Notes under the pieces: model-generated
What the model saw: only the letters and a program-made list of their open reading frames with translations
The model's database searches: none
What the model was told of the DNA's origin: nothing
Shown: positions 13,383 to 21,594 of the stretch, piece by piece
Position numbering within the stretch: the first letter of the stretch is position 1
Layout of the letters: each line of letters starts with the position of its first letter
Made by a program: the position numbers and the translations under genes
Virus record (IMG/VR): IMGVR_UViG_3300034158_000052
Span: 1-44,318 of that record
DNA: 44,318 nt
Reading direction: 5' to 3' (one strand)
Origin: a virus

Positions 13383-13778
13383 ATGACCATGACCCCCCGC
13401 GACGAGCAGATCAACGCCGCGGCGCTGACGTCCTGGGCGTGGTCGCCGATCCTCGTCGAGTTGCACGCCCTGCTGGCGCGCCATTGCCCCGACCCGGACG
13501 CCGCGGTGATGGAGGTCGTGCGCGTTTTCGGCGGGGGGGTGCTCTATATCCCGGTGCTGCGGACGCTGGCGCGGCGCCAGCGGGACGCGGCGATCCGCCG
13601 GGAACTGGCGGCTGCTGCCGACCGCGTCGACCGCGTCGACTGCGCGCAGCGTCATGCGCTCTCGCCGCGCCAGCTCCGGCGCATCCTCGCCGCGCCGTGC
13701 GGACATGGTTTAGGGGACACACCCGGGGCGGCGCGTGCACAGTGTGCCCTGACTCATCCTGATGGAGATGCGCGATGA
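13383..13778 (+). CDS. Mor/C-family transcription activator
   Basis: The product has 131 residues. FGGGVLYIPVLRTLARRQRDAAIRREL (about 49-75) and the HTH AQRHALSPRQLRRILAA (88-104) match the Mor/C activators of Mu-like phages, which switch on middle or late genes. It is the last gene before the lysis cassette and terminase, the expected place for a late activator. GAGGGCGGGC just before the ATG is a good ribosome binding site. The C-terminal 27 residues are not part of the usual family. Late-gene activation is inferred. Confidence 0.7.
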   Translation: MTMTPRDEQINAAALTSWAWSPILVELHALLARHCPDPDAAVMEVVRVFGGGVLYIPVLRTLARRQRDAAIRRELAAAADRVDRVDCAQRHALSPRQLRRILAAPCGHGLGDTPGAARAQCALTHPDGDAR

Positions 13779-13996
13779 CGGATTCATGGCTTACCTCACT
13801 GCTGCGCGGCCGCGTCCTGGCCGCCGTCGCCGGCAGCGCCAGCGCCAGCCTGAGCCTGACGGCGGTCGCGTCTGGTGCCCTGAACGAGTGGACGGCTACC
13901 TTGAATGGCGTGTTGGCACTGGTCACCGTGGTCGCCGCCATCGCCTCGAAACTGCGCGAGATCTGGAGGGGGCAGGATGCAGACGCTGACACCTGA
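13775..13996 (+). CDS. Putative holin, 73 residues
   Basis: A small membrane protein with a hydrophobic stretch at about 12-34 (LAAVAGSASASLSLTAVASGA), a second at 42-60 (TLNGVLALVTVVAAIASKL) and a charged tail (REIWRGQDADAD). It directly precedes the endolysin and overlaps it by 20 bp, and overlaps the Mor-like gene by ATGA. Size, topology and position fit a class II holin that opens the inner membrane for the muramidase. Confidence 0.65.
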   Translation: MTDSWLTSLLRGRVLAAVAGSASASLSLTAVASGALNEWTATLNGVLALVTVVAAIASKLREIWRGQDADADT

Positions 13997-14684
13997 GGAT
14001 TTCAGCGCGGCGGCTCAGCAGCTACGCTGCACCGTGGCGGTGATGCGCGCGGTCGCCGCGGTCGAGTCGCGCGGCGCCGGGTTCGATGCCCAGGGGCGGC
14101 CCGTCATCCTGTTCGAGCGCCACATCTTCTGGCGCGAGACCAAGGGCGCGCACGGCCTGAATGCCCTGTCGAATCCTTCACCCGGCGGCTACACCAAGGC
14201 CCGCGAGCATGAGCGGCTTGGACGCGCCATCGCGCTCGATGAGGAGGCGGCCCTGCGCTCGACCTCTTGGGGCATGTTCCAGCTCATGGGCTTCAATCAC
14301 GCCGCCTGTGGGTTCGGCTCGGTCCAGGCGTTCGTCGCCGCCATGCACCATAGCGAGCGCGCGCAACTGCTGGCGTTCGTCGCCTTCGTCATCCACGCCG
14401 GCCTGGATGGGCATCTGCGGCGCCAGCAGTGGGCGCTGTTCGCGGCTGGGTATAACGGCAAGGCGTATGCCAAAAACCACTACGACACCAAATTGGCGCG
14501 CGAGCACCTGCGGGCCATCCAGCACGGGCTATCCCAGTTGGGTTTTCGGCCCGGCCCCATCGACGGGGCGTTCGGCCCGACGACCTCGCGGGCGGTCAGT
14601 GAGTTCCAGGCCGCGCGCCACCTGCCAGTGACCGGCATCCTGACGGACAGCACCCTGGACGCCTTGAGCGCGGAGATGAAATGA
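13977..14684 (+). CDS. Endolysin: N-acetylmuramidase with peptidoglycan-binding domain
   Basis: The product has 235 residues, starting at 13977 with GGAGG upstream. Residues about 5-170 match the N-acetylmuramidase (DUF3380) domain: AVAAVESRGAGFD with the likely catalytic E30, ILFERHIFWRET, and STSWGMFQLMGFNH. Residues about 175-235 are a PG_binding_1 domain (LSQLGFRPGPIDGAFGPTT, AVSEFQAARHLPVTG). No signal peptide is seen, so release should depend on the holin. In many relatives the binding domain is at the N-terminus and here it is at the C-terminus. Confidence 0.9.
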   Translation: MQTLTPEDFSAAAQQLRCTVAVMRAVAAVESRGAGFDAQGRPVILFERHIFWRETKGAHGLNALSNPSPGGYTKAREHERLGRAIALDEEAALRSTSWGMFQLMGFNHAACGFGSVQAFVAAMHHSERAQLLAFVAFVIHAGLDGHLRRQQWALFAAGYNGKAYAKNHYDTKLAREHLRAIQHGLSQLGFRPGPIDGAFGPTTSRAVSEFQAARHLPVTGILTDSTLDALSAEMK

Positions 14685-14926
14685 CGCTCGAAGAGCTACG
14701 TGTCCTCTCAGACCTGGCGGAGACGGTCGACCGCTGCGGAGCGGTGCTCCGCACCTCGGCCCTGATTCGCCCCCCCTCGGACCTCACCATTGCGAACTGC
14801 CTGACCGCCTGCGCCGAACAGTTGCATCGTTGTCGGCGCGGCGCCGAACACCATCGGCCGGTCCCCACCCGGGATGTTCCCTTCATGCTGATTACGACCG
14901 AGAGTAACGATGTCTGGCATCAATGA
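14681..14926 (+). CDS. Hypothetical protein in lysis cassette, 81 residues
   Basis: Starts MTLEELRVLSDLAETVDRCG, four bases into the endolysin stop region (ATGA). It is mostly helical with four cysteines, no signal peptide and no membrane segment, so it is not an obvious spanin. It overlaps the next gene by 17 bp. Function unknown. Confidence 0.5.
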   Translation: MTLEELRVLSDLAETVDRCGAVLRTSALIRPPSDLTIANCLTACAEQLHRCRRGAEHHRPVPTRDVPFMLITTESNDVWHQ

Positions 14927-15242
14927 AGACTCACAGATGATCCGTGGCGTCGCGCGCCTGGAAGCCCTGGGTGAGCGTGCCGGGGATGACATCGGGCGAC
15001 TGCGCTCCGAGGTCTCCGAACTGCGCGAGCGGATCGCGAAGATCGAGCGCGACAATGAACGGCTGCTGCACGATATCGACGGCATTGCCCAGTCGACCCG
15101 CATCGCGCGCGACGACATGGCGGCGGCCCAGGTCGCTTATGCCAAAGAAAAACAGTCGCTGTTGATTTGGCTTCTCATGAGTTTGCTGACGGTGTTAGGC
15201 ACGGTCGTCACCATGATCTGGCAGCCGTTGAGCGGGCGGTAG
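14910..15242 (+). CDS. Tail-anchored coiled-coil protein of the lysis cassette
   Basis: The product has 110 residues. Residues 20-75 form a coiled coil (GRLRSEVSELRERIAKIERD) and residues about 84-104 a single transmembrane helix (LLIWLLMSLLTVLGTVVTM) near the C-terminus. Position after the endolysin suggests a lysis role. A classical inner-membrane spanin has its anchor at the N-terminus, so if this is a spanin the topology is reversed. A similar layout occurs in DUF1640-type proteins. Confidence 0.5.
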   Translation: MSGINEDSQMIRGVARLEALGERAGDDIGRLRSEVSELRERIAKIERDNERLLHDIDGIAQSTRIARDDMAAAQVAYAKEKQSLLIWLLMSLLTVLGTVVTMIWQPLSGR

Positions 15243-15251
15243 TCGTCACCC

Positions 15252-15767
15252 ATGCCACGACTGACGGCGGAGCAGTGGGCTGAAGGGCGCGCCTTGCGCG
15301 AGGCCGGCGCGTCATTCGAGGAGGTCGCCCGCCAGATCGGGGTCTCGAAAAACGCGGTCGTGAAAGCGTCCAAGCGTGAAGGCTGGGGCGATGGGTCGGA
15401 CGTGGCCGACCTCATTCGGCGCAAGGTGTCCGAAAAGGTGTCCGGCGTAGTGTCCGCGGCCACGGCCCAAAGAAAGGCGGAAATTATCGACGCCGCGGCC
15501 GATCAAGCCGTTCAGATCATCATCCGCCATCGGGATGACTGGGACACGCACCATCAGACGTTTACCGTGACCGGGATCGCCGCCGACTTCGACCTGGGCA
15601 AATCGGCCAAGATCAGCGCCGAGATGCTGGCCATCCGTCAGAAGGCGGAGCGCATTGCCTGGAACATGGACGAACGCGACCCGCCCGCCGGCCCCCCCGG
15701 CGGGTCGCTGGTGCTGCAGCTCGGCGGTCGGACGCTGACGGATGATGAACTTGGGTGGACTCGGTGA
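15252..15767 (+). CDS. Terminase small subunit
   Basis: This 171-residue protein has an N-terminal helix-turn-helix (AEGRALREAGASFEEVARQIGVSKNAVVK, residues about 10-40) followed by helices likely used for ring assembly. Small terminase subunits recognise the packaging site and hand DNA to the large subunit. It lies directly before the large subunit gene and overlaps it by 26 bp, which supports the call. The family is of the Mu-like phage type rather than lambda Nu1. Confidence 0.7.
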   Translation: MPRLTAEQWAEGRALREAGASFEEVARQIGVSKNAVVKASKREGWGDGSDVADLIRRKVSEKVSGVVSAATAQRKAEIIDAAADQAVQIIIRHRDDWDTHHQTFTVTGIAADFDLGKSAKISAEMLAIRQKAERIAWNMDERDPPAGPPGGSLVLQLGGRTLTDDELGWTR

Positions 15768-16983
15768 ATTACTCCCCCCGTGGGCGCTGGAGTTCCTCCC
15801 CGCCCGGCCGGGGCGGCGCTACAAGATCGCCTACGGCGGCCGCGGCTCGGGCAAGTCGTGGGCGTTCGCGCGCCTGCTCCTGCTGCGCGCGGCGCGGGTG
15901 CCGGTGCGGGTGCTGTGCGCGCGTGAGCTACAGAACAGCATTCAGGATTCTGTCCACCAGCTCCTCGAGGACCAGATCACCGCCATGGGACTGACCGGGC
16001 ACTACCGCATTCTGGAGTCAAAAATCACCGCGACGGTCGGCTCTGAATTCCTGTTCAAGGGGCTGCGCGGGCTGCGCAACGACGCCAGCGCGCTGAAATC
16101 GCTGGAGGGGGTCGACCTGGTGTTGATCGAGGAAGGACAGACCATCAGCGCCAAGAGCCTGGCGATCCTGACCCCGACCATCCGCAAACCCAGCGCCGAG
16201 ATCTGGATCGCCTACAACCCGGACCAGGACACCGACCCGGTCCATCAATTGGCGCTCAACCCCCCCGCCGGCTCCCTGGTACGCAAGGTCAACTGGGATC
16301 AAAACCCCTGGTTTGACCAGACCAGCCTGCCGGCGGAACGTGAGTGGCTGTTGCGCACCGATCTCGACGCCTACGCCCACGTTTGGGACGGGGAGTGTCG
16401 CCGCTTCACCGACGCCCAGGTGCTCAAGGGCAAGGTGCAGGTCGCAGCGTTCACGCCCAACCCGGGCTGGGATGGACCCTACTACGGCGCCGACTGGGGC
16501 TTTGCCGAGGACCCGACCGCCCTGGTGCGACTGTGGATCCATGACCGGACGCTGTACGTGGAGCATGAAGCCTGGGGGATCGGCGTGGAAATCGATCATC
16601 TGCCGGCCTTCTTCGACCGCGTGCCGGGGTCACGGCAGCATCTGATCCGGGCTGACGCCGCGCGTCCCGAGACCATCAGCTATCTGCAGCGCCAGGGCTT
16701 CAAGATCGTCGGGGCCAAGAAGGGACCGGGCTCAGTGGAAGATGGCGTCGCCCATCTGCGTGGCTATGCGGGCATCGTCATCCATCCGCGCTGTCCCCAT
16801 GCGGCGGATGAATGCCGACTGTGGTCGTTCAAGGTCGATCGGCTGACCGGCGACGTGCGCCCCGAACTGGCCAGCGGCCATGACCATCTCCCAGACGCAA
16901 TACGGTACGCCCTGGAGCCACTGATCCGGCAGCAAGTCATGGCCACGGCCATCGCCGGCACCCGCAAGCGGTCCATCGGATGA
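15742..16983 (+). CDS. Terminase large subunit (Terminase_3 type)
   Basis: This 413-residue packaging motor has a Walker A motif GGRGSGKS (32-39) and Walker B VDLVLIEE (124-131). A C-terminal RNase H-like nuclease begins at YGADWGFAEDP, with later acids in IRADAARPE and GHDHLPDAIRY. Length and order match PBSX/Terminase_3 enzymes. A second ATG lies three bases after the first and either could be used. Whether packaging is by headful or at a cos site cannot be read from this sequence, but the 23-bp end repeat looks like an assembly overlap and not a cos. Confidence 0.92.
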   Translation: MMNLGGLGELLPPWALEFLPARPGRRYKIAYGGRGSGKSWAFARLLLLRAARVPVRVLCARELQNSIQDSVHQLLEDQITAMGLTGHYRILESKITATVGSEFLFKGLRGLRNDASALKSLEGVDLVLIEEGQTISAKSLAILTPTIRKPSAEIWIAYNPDQDTDPVHQLALNPPAGSLVRKVNWDQNPWFDQTSLPAEREWLLRTDLDAYAHVWDGECRRFTDAQVLKGKVQVAAFTPNPGWDGPYYGADWGFAEDPTALVRLWIHDRTLYVEHEAWGIGVEIDHLPAFFDRVPGSRQHLIRADAARPETISYLQRQGFKIVGAKKGPGSVEDGVAHLRGYAGIVIHPRCPHAADECRLWSFKVDRLTGDVRPELASGHDHLPDAIRYALEPLIRQQVMATAIAGTRKRSIG

Positions 16984-17321
16984 ACTACGCCGACCTCACC
17001 CACCTGCTGGGCGAGGCCGCCGCCGCGCTGCTGGTCGAGCGCCTGGGCGGCATCCCGGTTTATGTCCCGGCCTGCCCCTCGTCCGGCTCGCCGCTGGTGC
17101 TGGCGCTCGGGCATGCCGCCGCCGCCCGCCTGTGCGACGTATGCGCCGGGCAAACGCTGGAACTCCCCAGCCGCGCCGCTGCCGCCGCCCGCGCGCGTCG
17201 AAGCCAGATCCTCTACGACCTGGCGCGCGGCCTGCCGGCCTCCGAAGTCGCGCGCCGCCACGGCTTGAGCGTGCGACATATCCGCAACATCCGCCGCGAT
17301 CAGGAGCGAATTCATGCTTAA
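16980..17321 (+). CDS. Mor-like HTH protein between terminase and portal
   Basis: The product has 113 residues. GGIPVYVP (23-30), a basic helix, and RRSQILYDLARGLPASEVARRHGLSVRHIRNI as a C-terminal HTH give it the overall plan of Mor/C activators, the second such protein in this genome. Small HTH proteins at this place occur in Mu-like phages. It may regulate late genes or act in packaging. It is coupled to terminase by an ATGA overlap and overlaps the portal start by 8 bp. Confidence 0.6.
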   Translation: MNYADLTHLLGEAAAALLVERLGGIPVYVPACPSSGSPLVLALGHAAAARLCDVCAGQTLELPSRAAAAARARRSQILYDLARGLPASEVARRHGLSVRHIRNIRRDQERIHA

Positions 17322-18795
17322 ACCGGCCGCCACCCTCTATCGTCCGGTCGCCATCGAGGACGTGCTCAACCTGCTGGCGCGGCTCCCCGATCCCGACGTC
17401 ATGCTCGCCGCCAAGCAACTGGGGCGGCACGAACTGCGCAAGCTCGAGGCCGACGACGAGATCAGCGCCGCGCTTGAGACCCGCCGCGAGGCGGTGCTCG
17501 CCACCCCCTGGCGACTGGAGCCCTATGACAGCGAGCCCGCCGCATGGCTGTGGGCCGAACTGGCGCCCCACATCGAGTCACTGCTGCGTGGCGCCTGGTC
17601 GGCCGTGCCCTATGGCTTCAGCGTCCTGGAGGCGGTCTACCGCCCGCCCGCGCCGGGCGCCCCGCGCCTCGGGCTCGCGTTCGTGGAGGAGAAACCGCTC
17701 GAGTGGTTCGAGCCGCGCCGCGACAACAGCCTCTGGTACACCGCCCCCAACGGCGGGATGCCGGTCGCCGTCGACACCACCGCCAAGTTCCTCCTGACCC
17801 GCCGTCAGCCAACCTACCGCAACCCCTACGGCGAGGCGTTGCTGTCGCGGCTCTACTGGCCCTGGTTCTTCCGCCACAACGGCTGGCGCTTCTGGATGCA
17901 ATTCCTCGAACGCTTCGCCGATCCGCTGCTGCTCGGGCGCGTGCCGGTGCGCGGCGTCGATGCCGGCGATGATCAGGCCCGGCTCGACGCCTGGGTGCTC
18001 GGCATGCAGGGTTTAGGCTTTGAGAGCGTGGTCGCCGTCCCTCTGGTCGACGGCCAGGGCGACCTGACCGCCGTCACCTCGGGCGCGGCCGGCGAGTTCG
18101 AGAAAGTGGAAGCCGCCCTGCTCGCCCGCATCCAGCGCCTGATCCTGGGTCAGACCCTCACCAGTCAGGTCGGCGCCAGCGGATCCTATGCCGCGGCCAA
18201 GATCCATAATGAAGTCCGCGACGACAAGCGCCGCGCCGATCTGCGGCTGGTCACCGGCACCGTGCAACGCCTGATCGACGCCCTCTGGACCCTTAACACC
18301 CTGCCCGACGCCCCGCCGACCTTCATCCTGCAGGACGACCAGGGGCTGGAGACTGAGCGCGCCGCGCGCGATGCCCAACTGGTCGAGGCCGGGGTCCTGA
18401 CCCTCACCGAGCAATACCTGCTCAGCAATTACCCCTTCGAGCCGGGCGACTTCACGCTCCCGGTCGCCGCGCCAGCGCCCCCCGTCGCGCTCCGTGCTCC
18501 GCAGATCGACCGCTCCTTCGCCGCCCGCCCGGCCCAACGCTTCACCCAGGATCAACAACTGGTCGAAGACCTGACCGCCGCCGCCCTCGCCCAGGCCGCC
18601 AGCCCGATCGACGCCGCCACCCTGCGCCAGGTCATCGGCGCCGCCGACAGCCCCGCGGACCTGGCCGAACGCCTGGCCGCGCTCTATACCGGGACCGAGG
18701 CCGGCGCATTCCAGGACCTGCTGGAGCGGGCCTTGTTCACCGCCGACGTGCTCGGCTACACCACCGCCGAGCAGCGGCTTGGGGTCACCCTCTAA
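17314..18795 (+). CDS. Portal protein, DUF935 (Mu gp29-like)
   Basis: A 493-residue protein matching the DUF935 family of Mu-like portals: an N-terminal LPDPDVMLAAKQLGRHELRKLEADDEI segment, AWSAVPYGFSVLEAVY, and RQPTYRNPYGEALLSRLYWPW in the centre. It forms the dodecameric ring through which DNA enters and to which the tail is joined. The C-terminal 100 residues are Ala/Asp-rich helices. It is followed by the MuF gene as in Mu. Confidence 0.88.
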   Translation: MLKPAATLYRPVAIEDVLNLLARLPDPDVMLAAKQLGRHELRKLEADDEISAALETRREAVLATPWRLEPYDSEPAAWLWAELAPHIESLLRGAWSAVPYGFSVLEAVYRPPAPGAPRLGLAFVEEKPLEWFEPRRDNSLWYTAPNGGMPVAVDTTAKFLLTRRQPTYRNPYGEALLSRLYWPWFFRHNGWRFWMQFLERFADPLLLGRVPVRGVDAGDDQARLDAWVLGMQGLGFESVVAVPLVDGQGDLTAVTSGAAGEFEKVEAALLARIQRLILGQTLTSQVGASGSYAAAKIHNEVRDDKRRADLRLVTGTVQRLIDALWTLNTLPDAPPTFILQDDQGLETERAARDAQLVEAGVLTLTEQYLLSNYPFEPGDFTLPVAAPAPPVALRAPQIDRSFAARPAQRFTQDQQLVEDLTAAALAQAASPIDAATLRQVIGAADSPADLAERLAALYTGTEAGAFQDLLERALFTADVLGYTTAEQRLGVTL

Positions 18796-18798
18796 ACC

Positions 18799-20043
18799 AT
18801 GCCCGACCTCAAGCCGTTACCCTTCCTGGAGGCCATCGCCTGGGCGCGCGCGCGCCAGGTGGTGCTCCCCGACGTCTACTACGGTGAGCTGCAAGGGCTG
18901 GCCCGCTCGATGGCCTTCAGCATCGCCGGCCTGGCCAAGCTCGACCAGTTGCAGGCCGTGATGGACAGCCTGAGCGAGGCCACCGCCAACGGCGAGAGCT
19001 TCGGCGCCTGGGCCAAGCGCGCCACCGATCCCGCCGGCAACATCCGCCTCGACCTGCCGGCGCATCGGATCGAGAACGTGTTCAGAACCAACATTGGCAG
19101 CCACTACGCCCGCGGCCGTTGCGAGCAGCAGCGGCGCGCGGTCGAGGACTTCCCCTACCGGATGTATGATGCCGTCAACGACTCCCGCACCCGGCCCGCG
19201 CATGCCGCCATGGATGGCGTCGTCGCCCGCCACGACGACCCGCTCTGGTCGACCTGGCGCCCGCCCAACGGCTATCAATGCCGCTGCCGGCTCATCGCGT
19301 TGACCGAGCGCCAGGCCGCCCGCTTCATCGACGCCGACGCCCAGCGGATGCAGGATCAGGAAGCGGCGACCGCGCGCGCCGCGGCCCAACCCGACAAGGG
19401 CTGGGACTATGACATTTGCGCCGAGCCGACTGAGGGGGTGCGGCGGGCGATGGCGCAGCGACGCCAGGAGTGCGGTGGGCGTCAATTCGCTAGCAAGCGC
19501 GGGGGGAGTAAGCTCTGGTGCCAGGGCAAAGGTGCGGACTATCTGGCAATGCTTGAAGCGGTCGCAAACAGTGGCGGCAAGATGCCGGAGCCGAGGCGGG
19601 TCGATATCCCGTTATTACCGACAGGCCAGACTGAGCGGTTCTATCTGGAGCGGTTCATGCGGGAGTTTGGCGAGGAATGGGATGGCACGGCCATCATCGA
19701 AGCGCCATCCGGCCACGCACTGGCGGTATCAGGGCAGTTATTCACAAACCACAAAACAGGCGCGACAAAAATCGACAAGGAGGGGCGAGCGCCGTATGTG
19801 CCGTATATCGCCGAAACCATCAAAGCCCCCGACGAAATCTGGTTATCCAAAGGATCTGCGGGAGACCAGACACTTTATTTTCTGGCCTGGTATCTGATCG
19901 GCGGGCAATCAACGGCAATCATGGCCGTCTTTAAGGGTGGGCGGAAGGCGTGGGAGGGCTGGTCAGGGTATCAAAGCCTGAACATGGCCTATATCGAGAC
20001 CAAGCGTACTGGAATTCTTGTCTACCGAAACCAAAAAAGATAA
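18799..20043 (+). CDS. MuF head protein fused to a PBECR-type nuclease toxin domain
   Basis: The product has 414 residues. Residues about 1-210 are a MuF (SPP1 gp7-like) minor head domain ending in the signatures RTRPAHAAMDGVV (130-142) and GYQCRCRLI (158-166). After a linker, residues about 265-412 (PLLPTGQTERFYLERFMREFG, APSGHALAVSGQLF, YVPYIAETIKAPDEIWL, TKRTGILVYR) match the phage Barnase-EndoU-ColicinE5/D-RelE-like nucleases found at the ends of MuF polymorphic toxins. Base composition is visibly lower in GC over this part, suggesting a transferred cassette. The protein may be ejected with the DNA and act as an RNase, which is inferred from the family. Confidence 0.82.
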   Translation: MPDLKPLPFLEAIAWARARQVVLPDVYYGELQGLARSMAFSIAGLAKLDQLQAVMDSLSEATANGESFGAWAKRATDPAGNIRLDLPAHRIENVFRTNIGSHYARGRCEQQRRAVEDFPYRMYDAVNDSRTRPAHAAMDGVVARHDDPLWSTWRPPNGYQCRCRLIALTERQAARFIDADAQRMQDQEAATARAAAQPDKGWDYDICAEPTEGVRRAMAQRRQECGGRQFASKRGGSKLWCQGKGADYLAMLEAVANSGGKMPEPRRVDIPLLPTGQTERFYLERFMREFGEEWDGTAIIEAPSGHALAVSGQLFTNHKTGATKIDKEGRAPYVPYIAETIKAPDEIWLSKGSAGDQTLYFLAWYLIGGQSTAIMAVFKGGRKAWEGWSGYQSLNMAYIETKRTGILVYRNQKR

Positions 20044-20073
20044 GGCGCAGTGCTGTCCTGCGCCTTGTTGTCG
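20044..20073 (+). terminator. Possible terminator after the MuF-toxin gene
   Basis: Arms AAGGCGCAG and CTGCGCCTT separated by a seven-base loop form a stable hairpin immediately after the stop codon, followed by GTTGTTG rather than a clean T-run. It could attenuate transcription into the head genes or mark the edge of the toxin cassette. Confidence 0.45.
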
Positions 20074-20670
20074 TTTCCCGCGCGAGCCGACAGCCGACCT
20101 TCCGGTACTCCAACTGATTTCATCATAACCACTCACCCATTGGAATTCAACCATGCCGCCGCCATCCAGGCGCGGCGCCCGGCCTGCCCGTAACGTGCAA
20201 GCCGATCTGTTACTCGGCCCCGAGATCGTCAGTCGCCGCCTGGCGAACTGTCCTGTATCGCCGTCTTCGAGCGCGAACAGGGGCGAAAGGGGCCTGGATG
20301 GGCCGAACAAATTACGCAACGACAGATGAAAAATATATCTATCGCAAGCGAAACAAAGAGATATTGGATGGGAGATTATTGTATTTCAGATGGGAGTAGA
20401 GGCAGGGCGTTGCCTCAATCCAAGCCAGCAACTGGTGCGCCACGCCCAACGTCGCTGCTAACTCTGACCCAACCAGCATCGCCTTTCACCCCCAGAGATT
20501 CAATCATGTCAGCCATCCTCACCGAGTTCGTGAGGACTCCGGTCGATCCTCATGAGGACAAAACGCCCAGGGTGCACACCCAAGTCGGACGGGGTTTAAA
20601 ACCCCTCCGGCCTCTCTAGGGAACTATTTCCCTCTAAACAATCGCCCCGGCGCGCGCCAGACTGCGCGCC
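20074..20670 (+). other. About 600 bp without a confident gene between toxin and protease
   Basis: No frame here shows a recognisable protein. Two short plus frames exist: 20153-20326 (57 residues, starting MPPPSRRGARPARN) and 20298-20399 (33 residues, ending LDGRLLYFRWE, in an AT-rich patch). A 97-residue frame at 20326-20619 looks non-coding. Hairpins include GGGGTTT/AAACCCC near 20588-20605, AGGGAA/TTCCCT near 20620-20635 and GGCGCGC/GCGCGCC just before the protease ATG. An immunity gene would be expected beside a MuF toxin and none is evident. This may be decayed remains. Confidence 0.5.
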
Positions 20671-21594
20671 ATGACTACCCCCGCGCCCGTCCTCTACTTC
20701 ACCGCCCCGCTGGCCTTCGCCCCGACCGACGGGAACGCCTTGCCGACCCGTCTCACCGGCATCGCCTATTCCGGCGGACTGATCACCCACTGGGACCAGC
20801 CGGTCGTCATCGATCTGGCCAGCACCGCGCTCGAACCCACCGCGCCCCTGCTCTACGAACACGACCGCGCCGCCACCATCGGCATCGTCACCGCGCTCGC
20901 CCACGACGGCGCCGCGCTCACCTTGACCGCCGACCTGTTCAGTGACTTCGACCCCACCGCCGCGGACATCGCTCGCAAGGCCACGCGCGGGCTCGACTGG
21001 CAGCTCTCCATCGGGCTCTTTGGCGCCGAAGCCGAAGAACGGCGCACCGGCACCATTGAACTCAACGGTCAGACCTTCGCCGCCCCGGTCACCGTGCTCC
21101 GGCATGGATGGGTGCGCGAAGTCTCGGTCGTCGCCCTCGGCGCCGATCGCGCCACCCAGGCCAACTTCTTCGCCGCCACTACCGCGCGGCGCCTATCCTC
21201 TGAGGAACACTCCATGTCCGACGACACCGACACCAGCGCGCGGCTCGCCGCCCTGGAAGCCCAGGTCAGCGCCCTGACCGTCGAGCGCGACACCGCGCGC
21301 GCCGCCCAAACCGCCGCCGAGACCACGCTCGCCGCGGTCCAACTCAGCGCCCGCACCGCCGCCGTCCAGACCCTGTTCCGCGACCTCGGCCGCCCGGTCA
21401 CCGACGCCAGCACCGCCCACTATCTCAGCCTGAGCGACGACGCCTTTACCGCCGTCGCCGCCGATCTGCGCGCCCTCAAACCCCAGGCCAGTGCCCACCT
21501 GTTCCATGAGCAGGCCACCGGCGAACCCGCCCCCGGCGCTGCCGCGCCCAACCTTGATCTGACCGCCATCTATGCCGCCCGGAGGGCCAACTGA
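20671..21594 (+). CDS. Prohead protease with C-terminal scaffold domain (Mu gpI-like)
   Basis: The product has 307 residues. Residues 1-165 resemble Mu gpI-type head proteases: LLYEHDRAATIGIV with a candidate catalytic His64, GLDWQLSIGLFG with candidate Ser113, and REVSVVALGAD. Residues 182-307 are a coiled-coil scaffold region with a Pro/Ala tail. No ribosome binding site is visible at this ATG and a GC-rich hairpin ends just before it, so initiation may be inefficient or coupled in an unusual way. The head decoration and capsid genes follow. Confidence 0.8.
   Translation: MTTPAPVLYFTAPLAFAPTDGNALPTRLTGIAYSGGLITHWDQPVVIDLASTALEPTAPLLYEHDRAATIGIVTALAHDGAALTLTADLFSDFDPTAADIARKATRGLDWQLSIGLFGAEAEERRTGTIELNGQTFAAPVTVLRHGWVREVSVVALGADRATQANFFAATTARRLSSEEHSMSDDTDTSARLAALEAQVSALTVERDTARAAQTAAETTLAAVQLSARTAAVQTLFRDLGRPVTDASTAHYLSLSDDAFTAVAADLRALKPQASAHLFHEQATGEPAPGAAAPNLDLTAIYAARRAN
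21214..21594 (+). CDS. Internal in-frame start: separate scaffold protein
   Basis: Within the protease gene an in-frame ATG (codon 182, MSDDTDTSARLAALEAQ) is preceded by GAGG eight bases upstream. It begins exactly where the coiled-coil scaffold domain starts and gives 126 residues. Lambda C/Nu3 and Mu I/Z make their scaffold in this way from the 3' part of the protease gene. The scaffold would guide capsid assembly and then be degraded by the protease. Confidence 0.65.
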   Translation: MSDDTDTSARLAALEAQVSALTVERDTARAAQTAAETTLAAVQLSARTAAVQTLFRDLGRPVTDASTAHYLSLSDDAFTAVAADLRALKPQASAHLFHEQATGEPAPGAAAPNLDLTAIYAARRAN

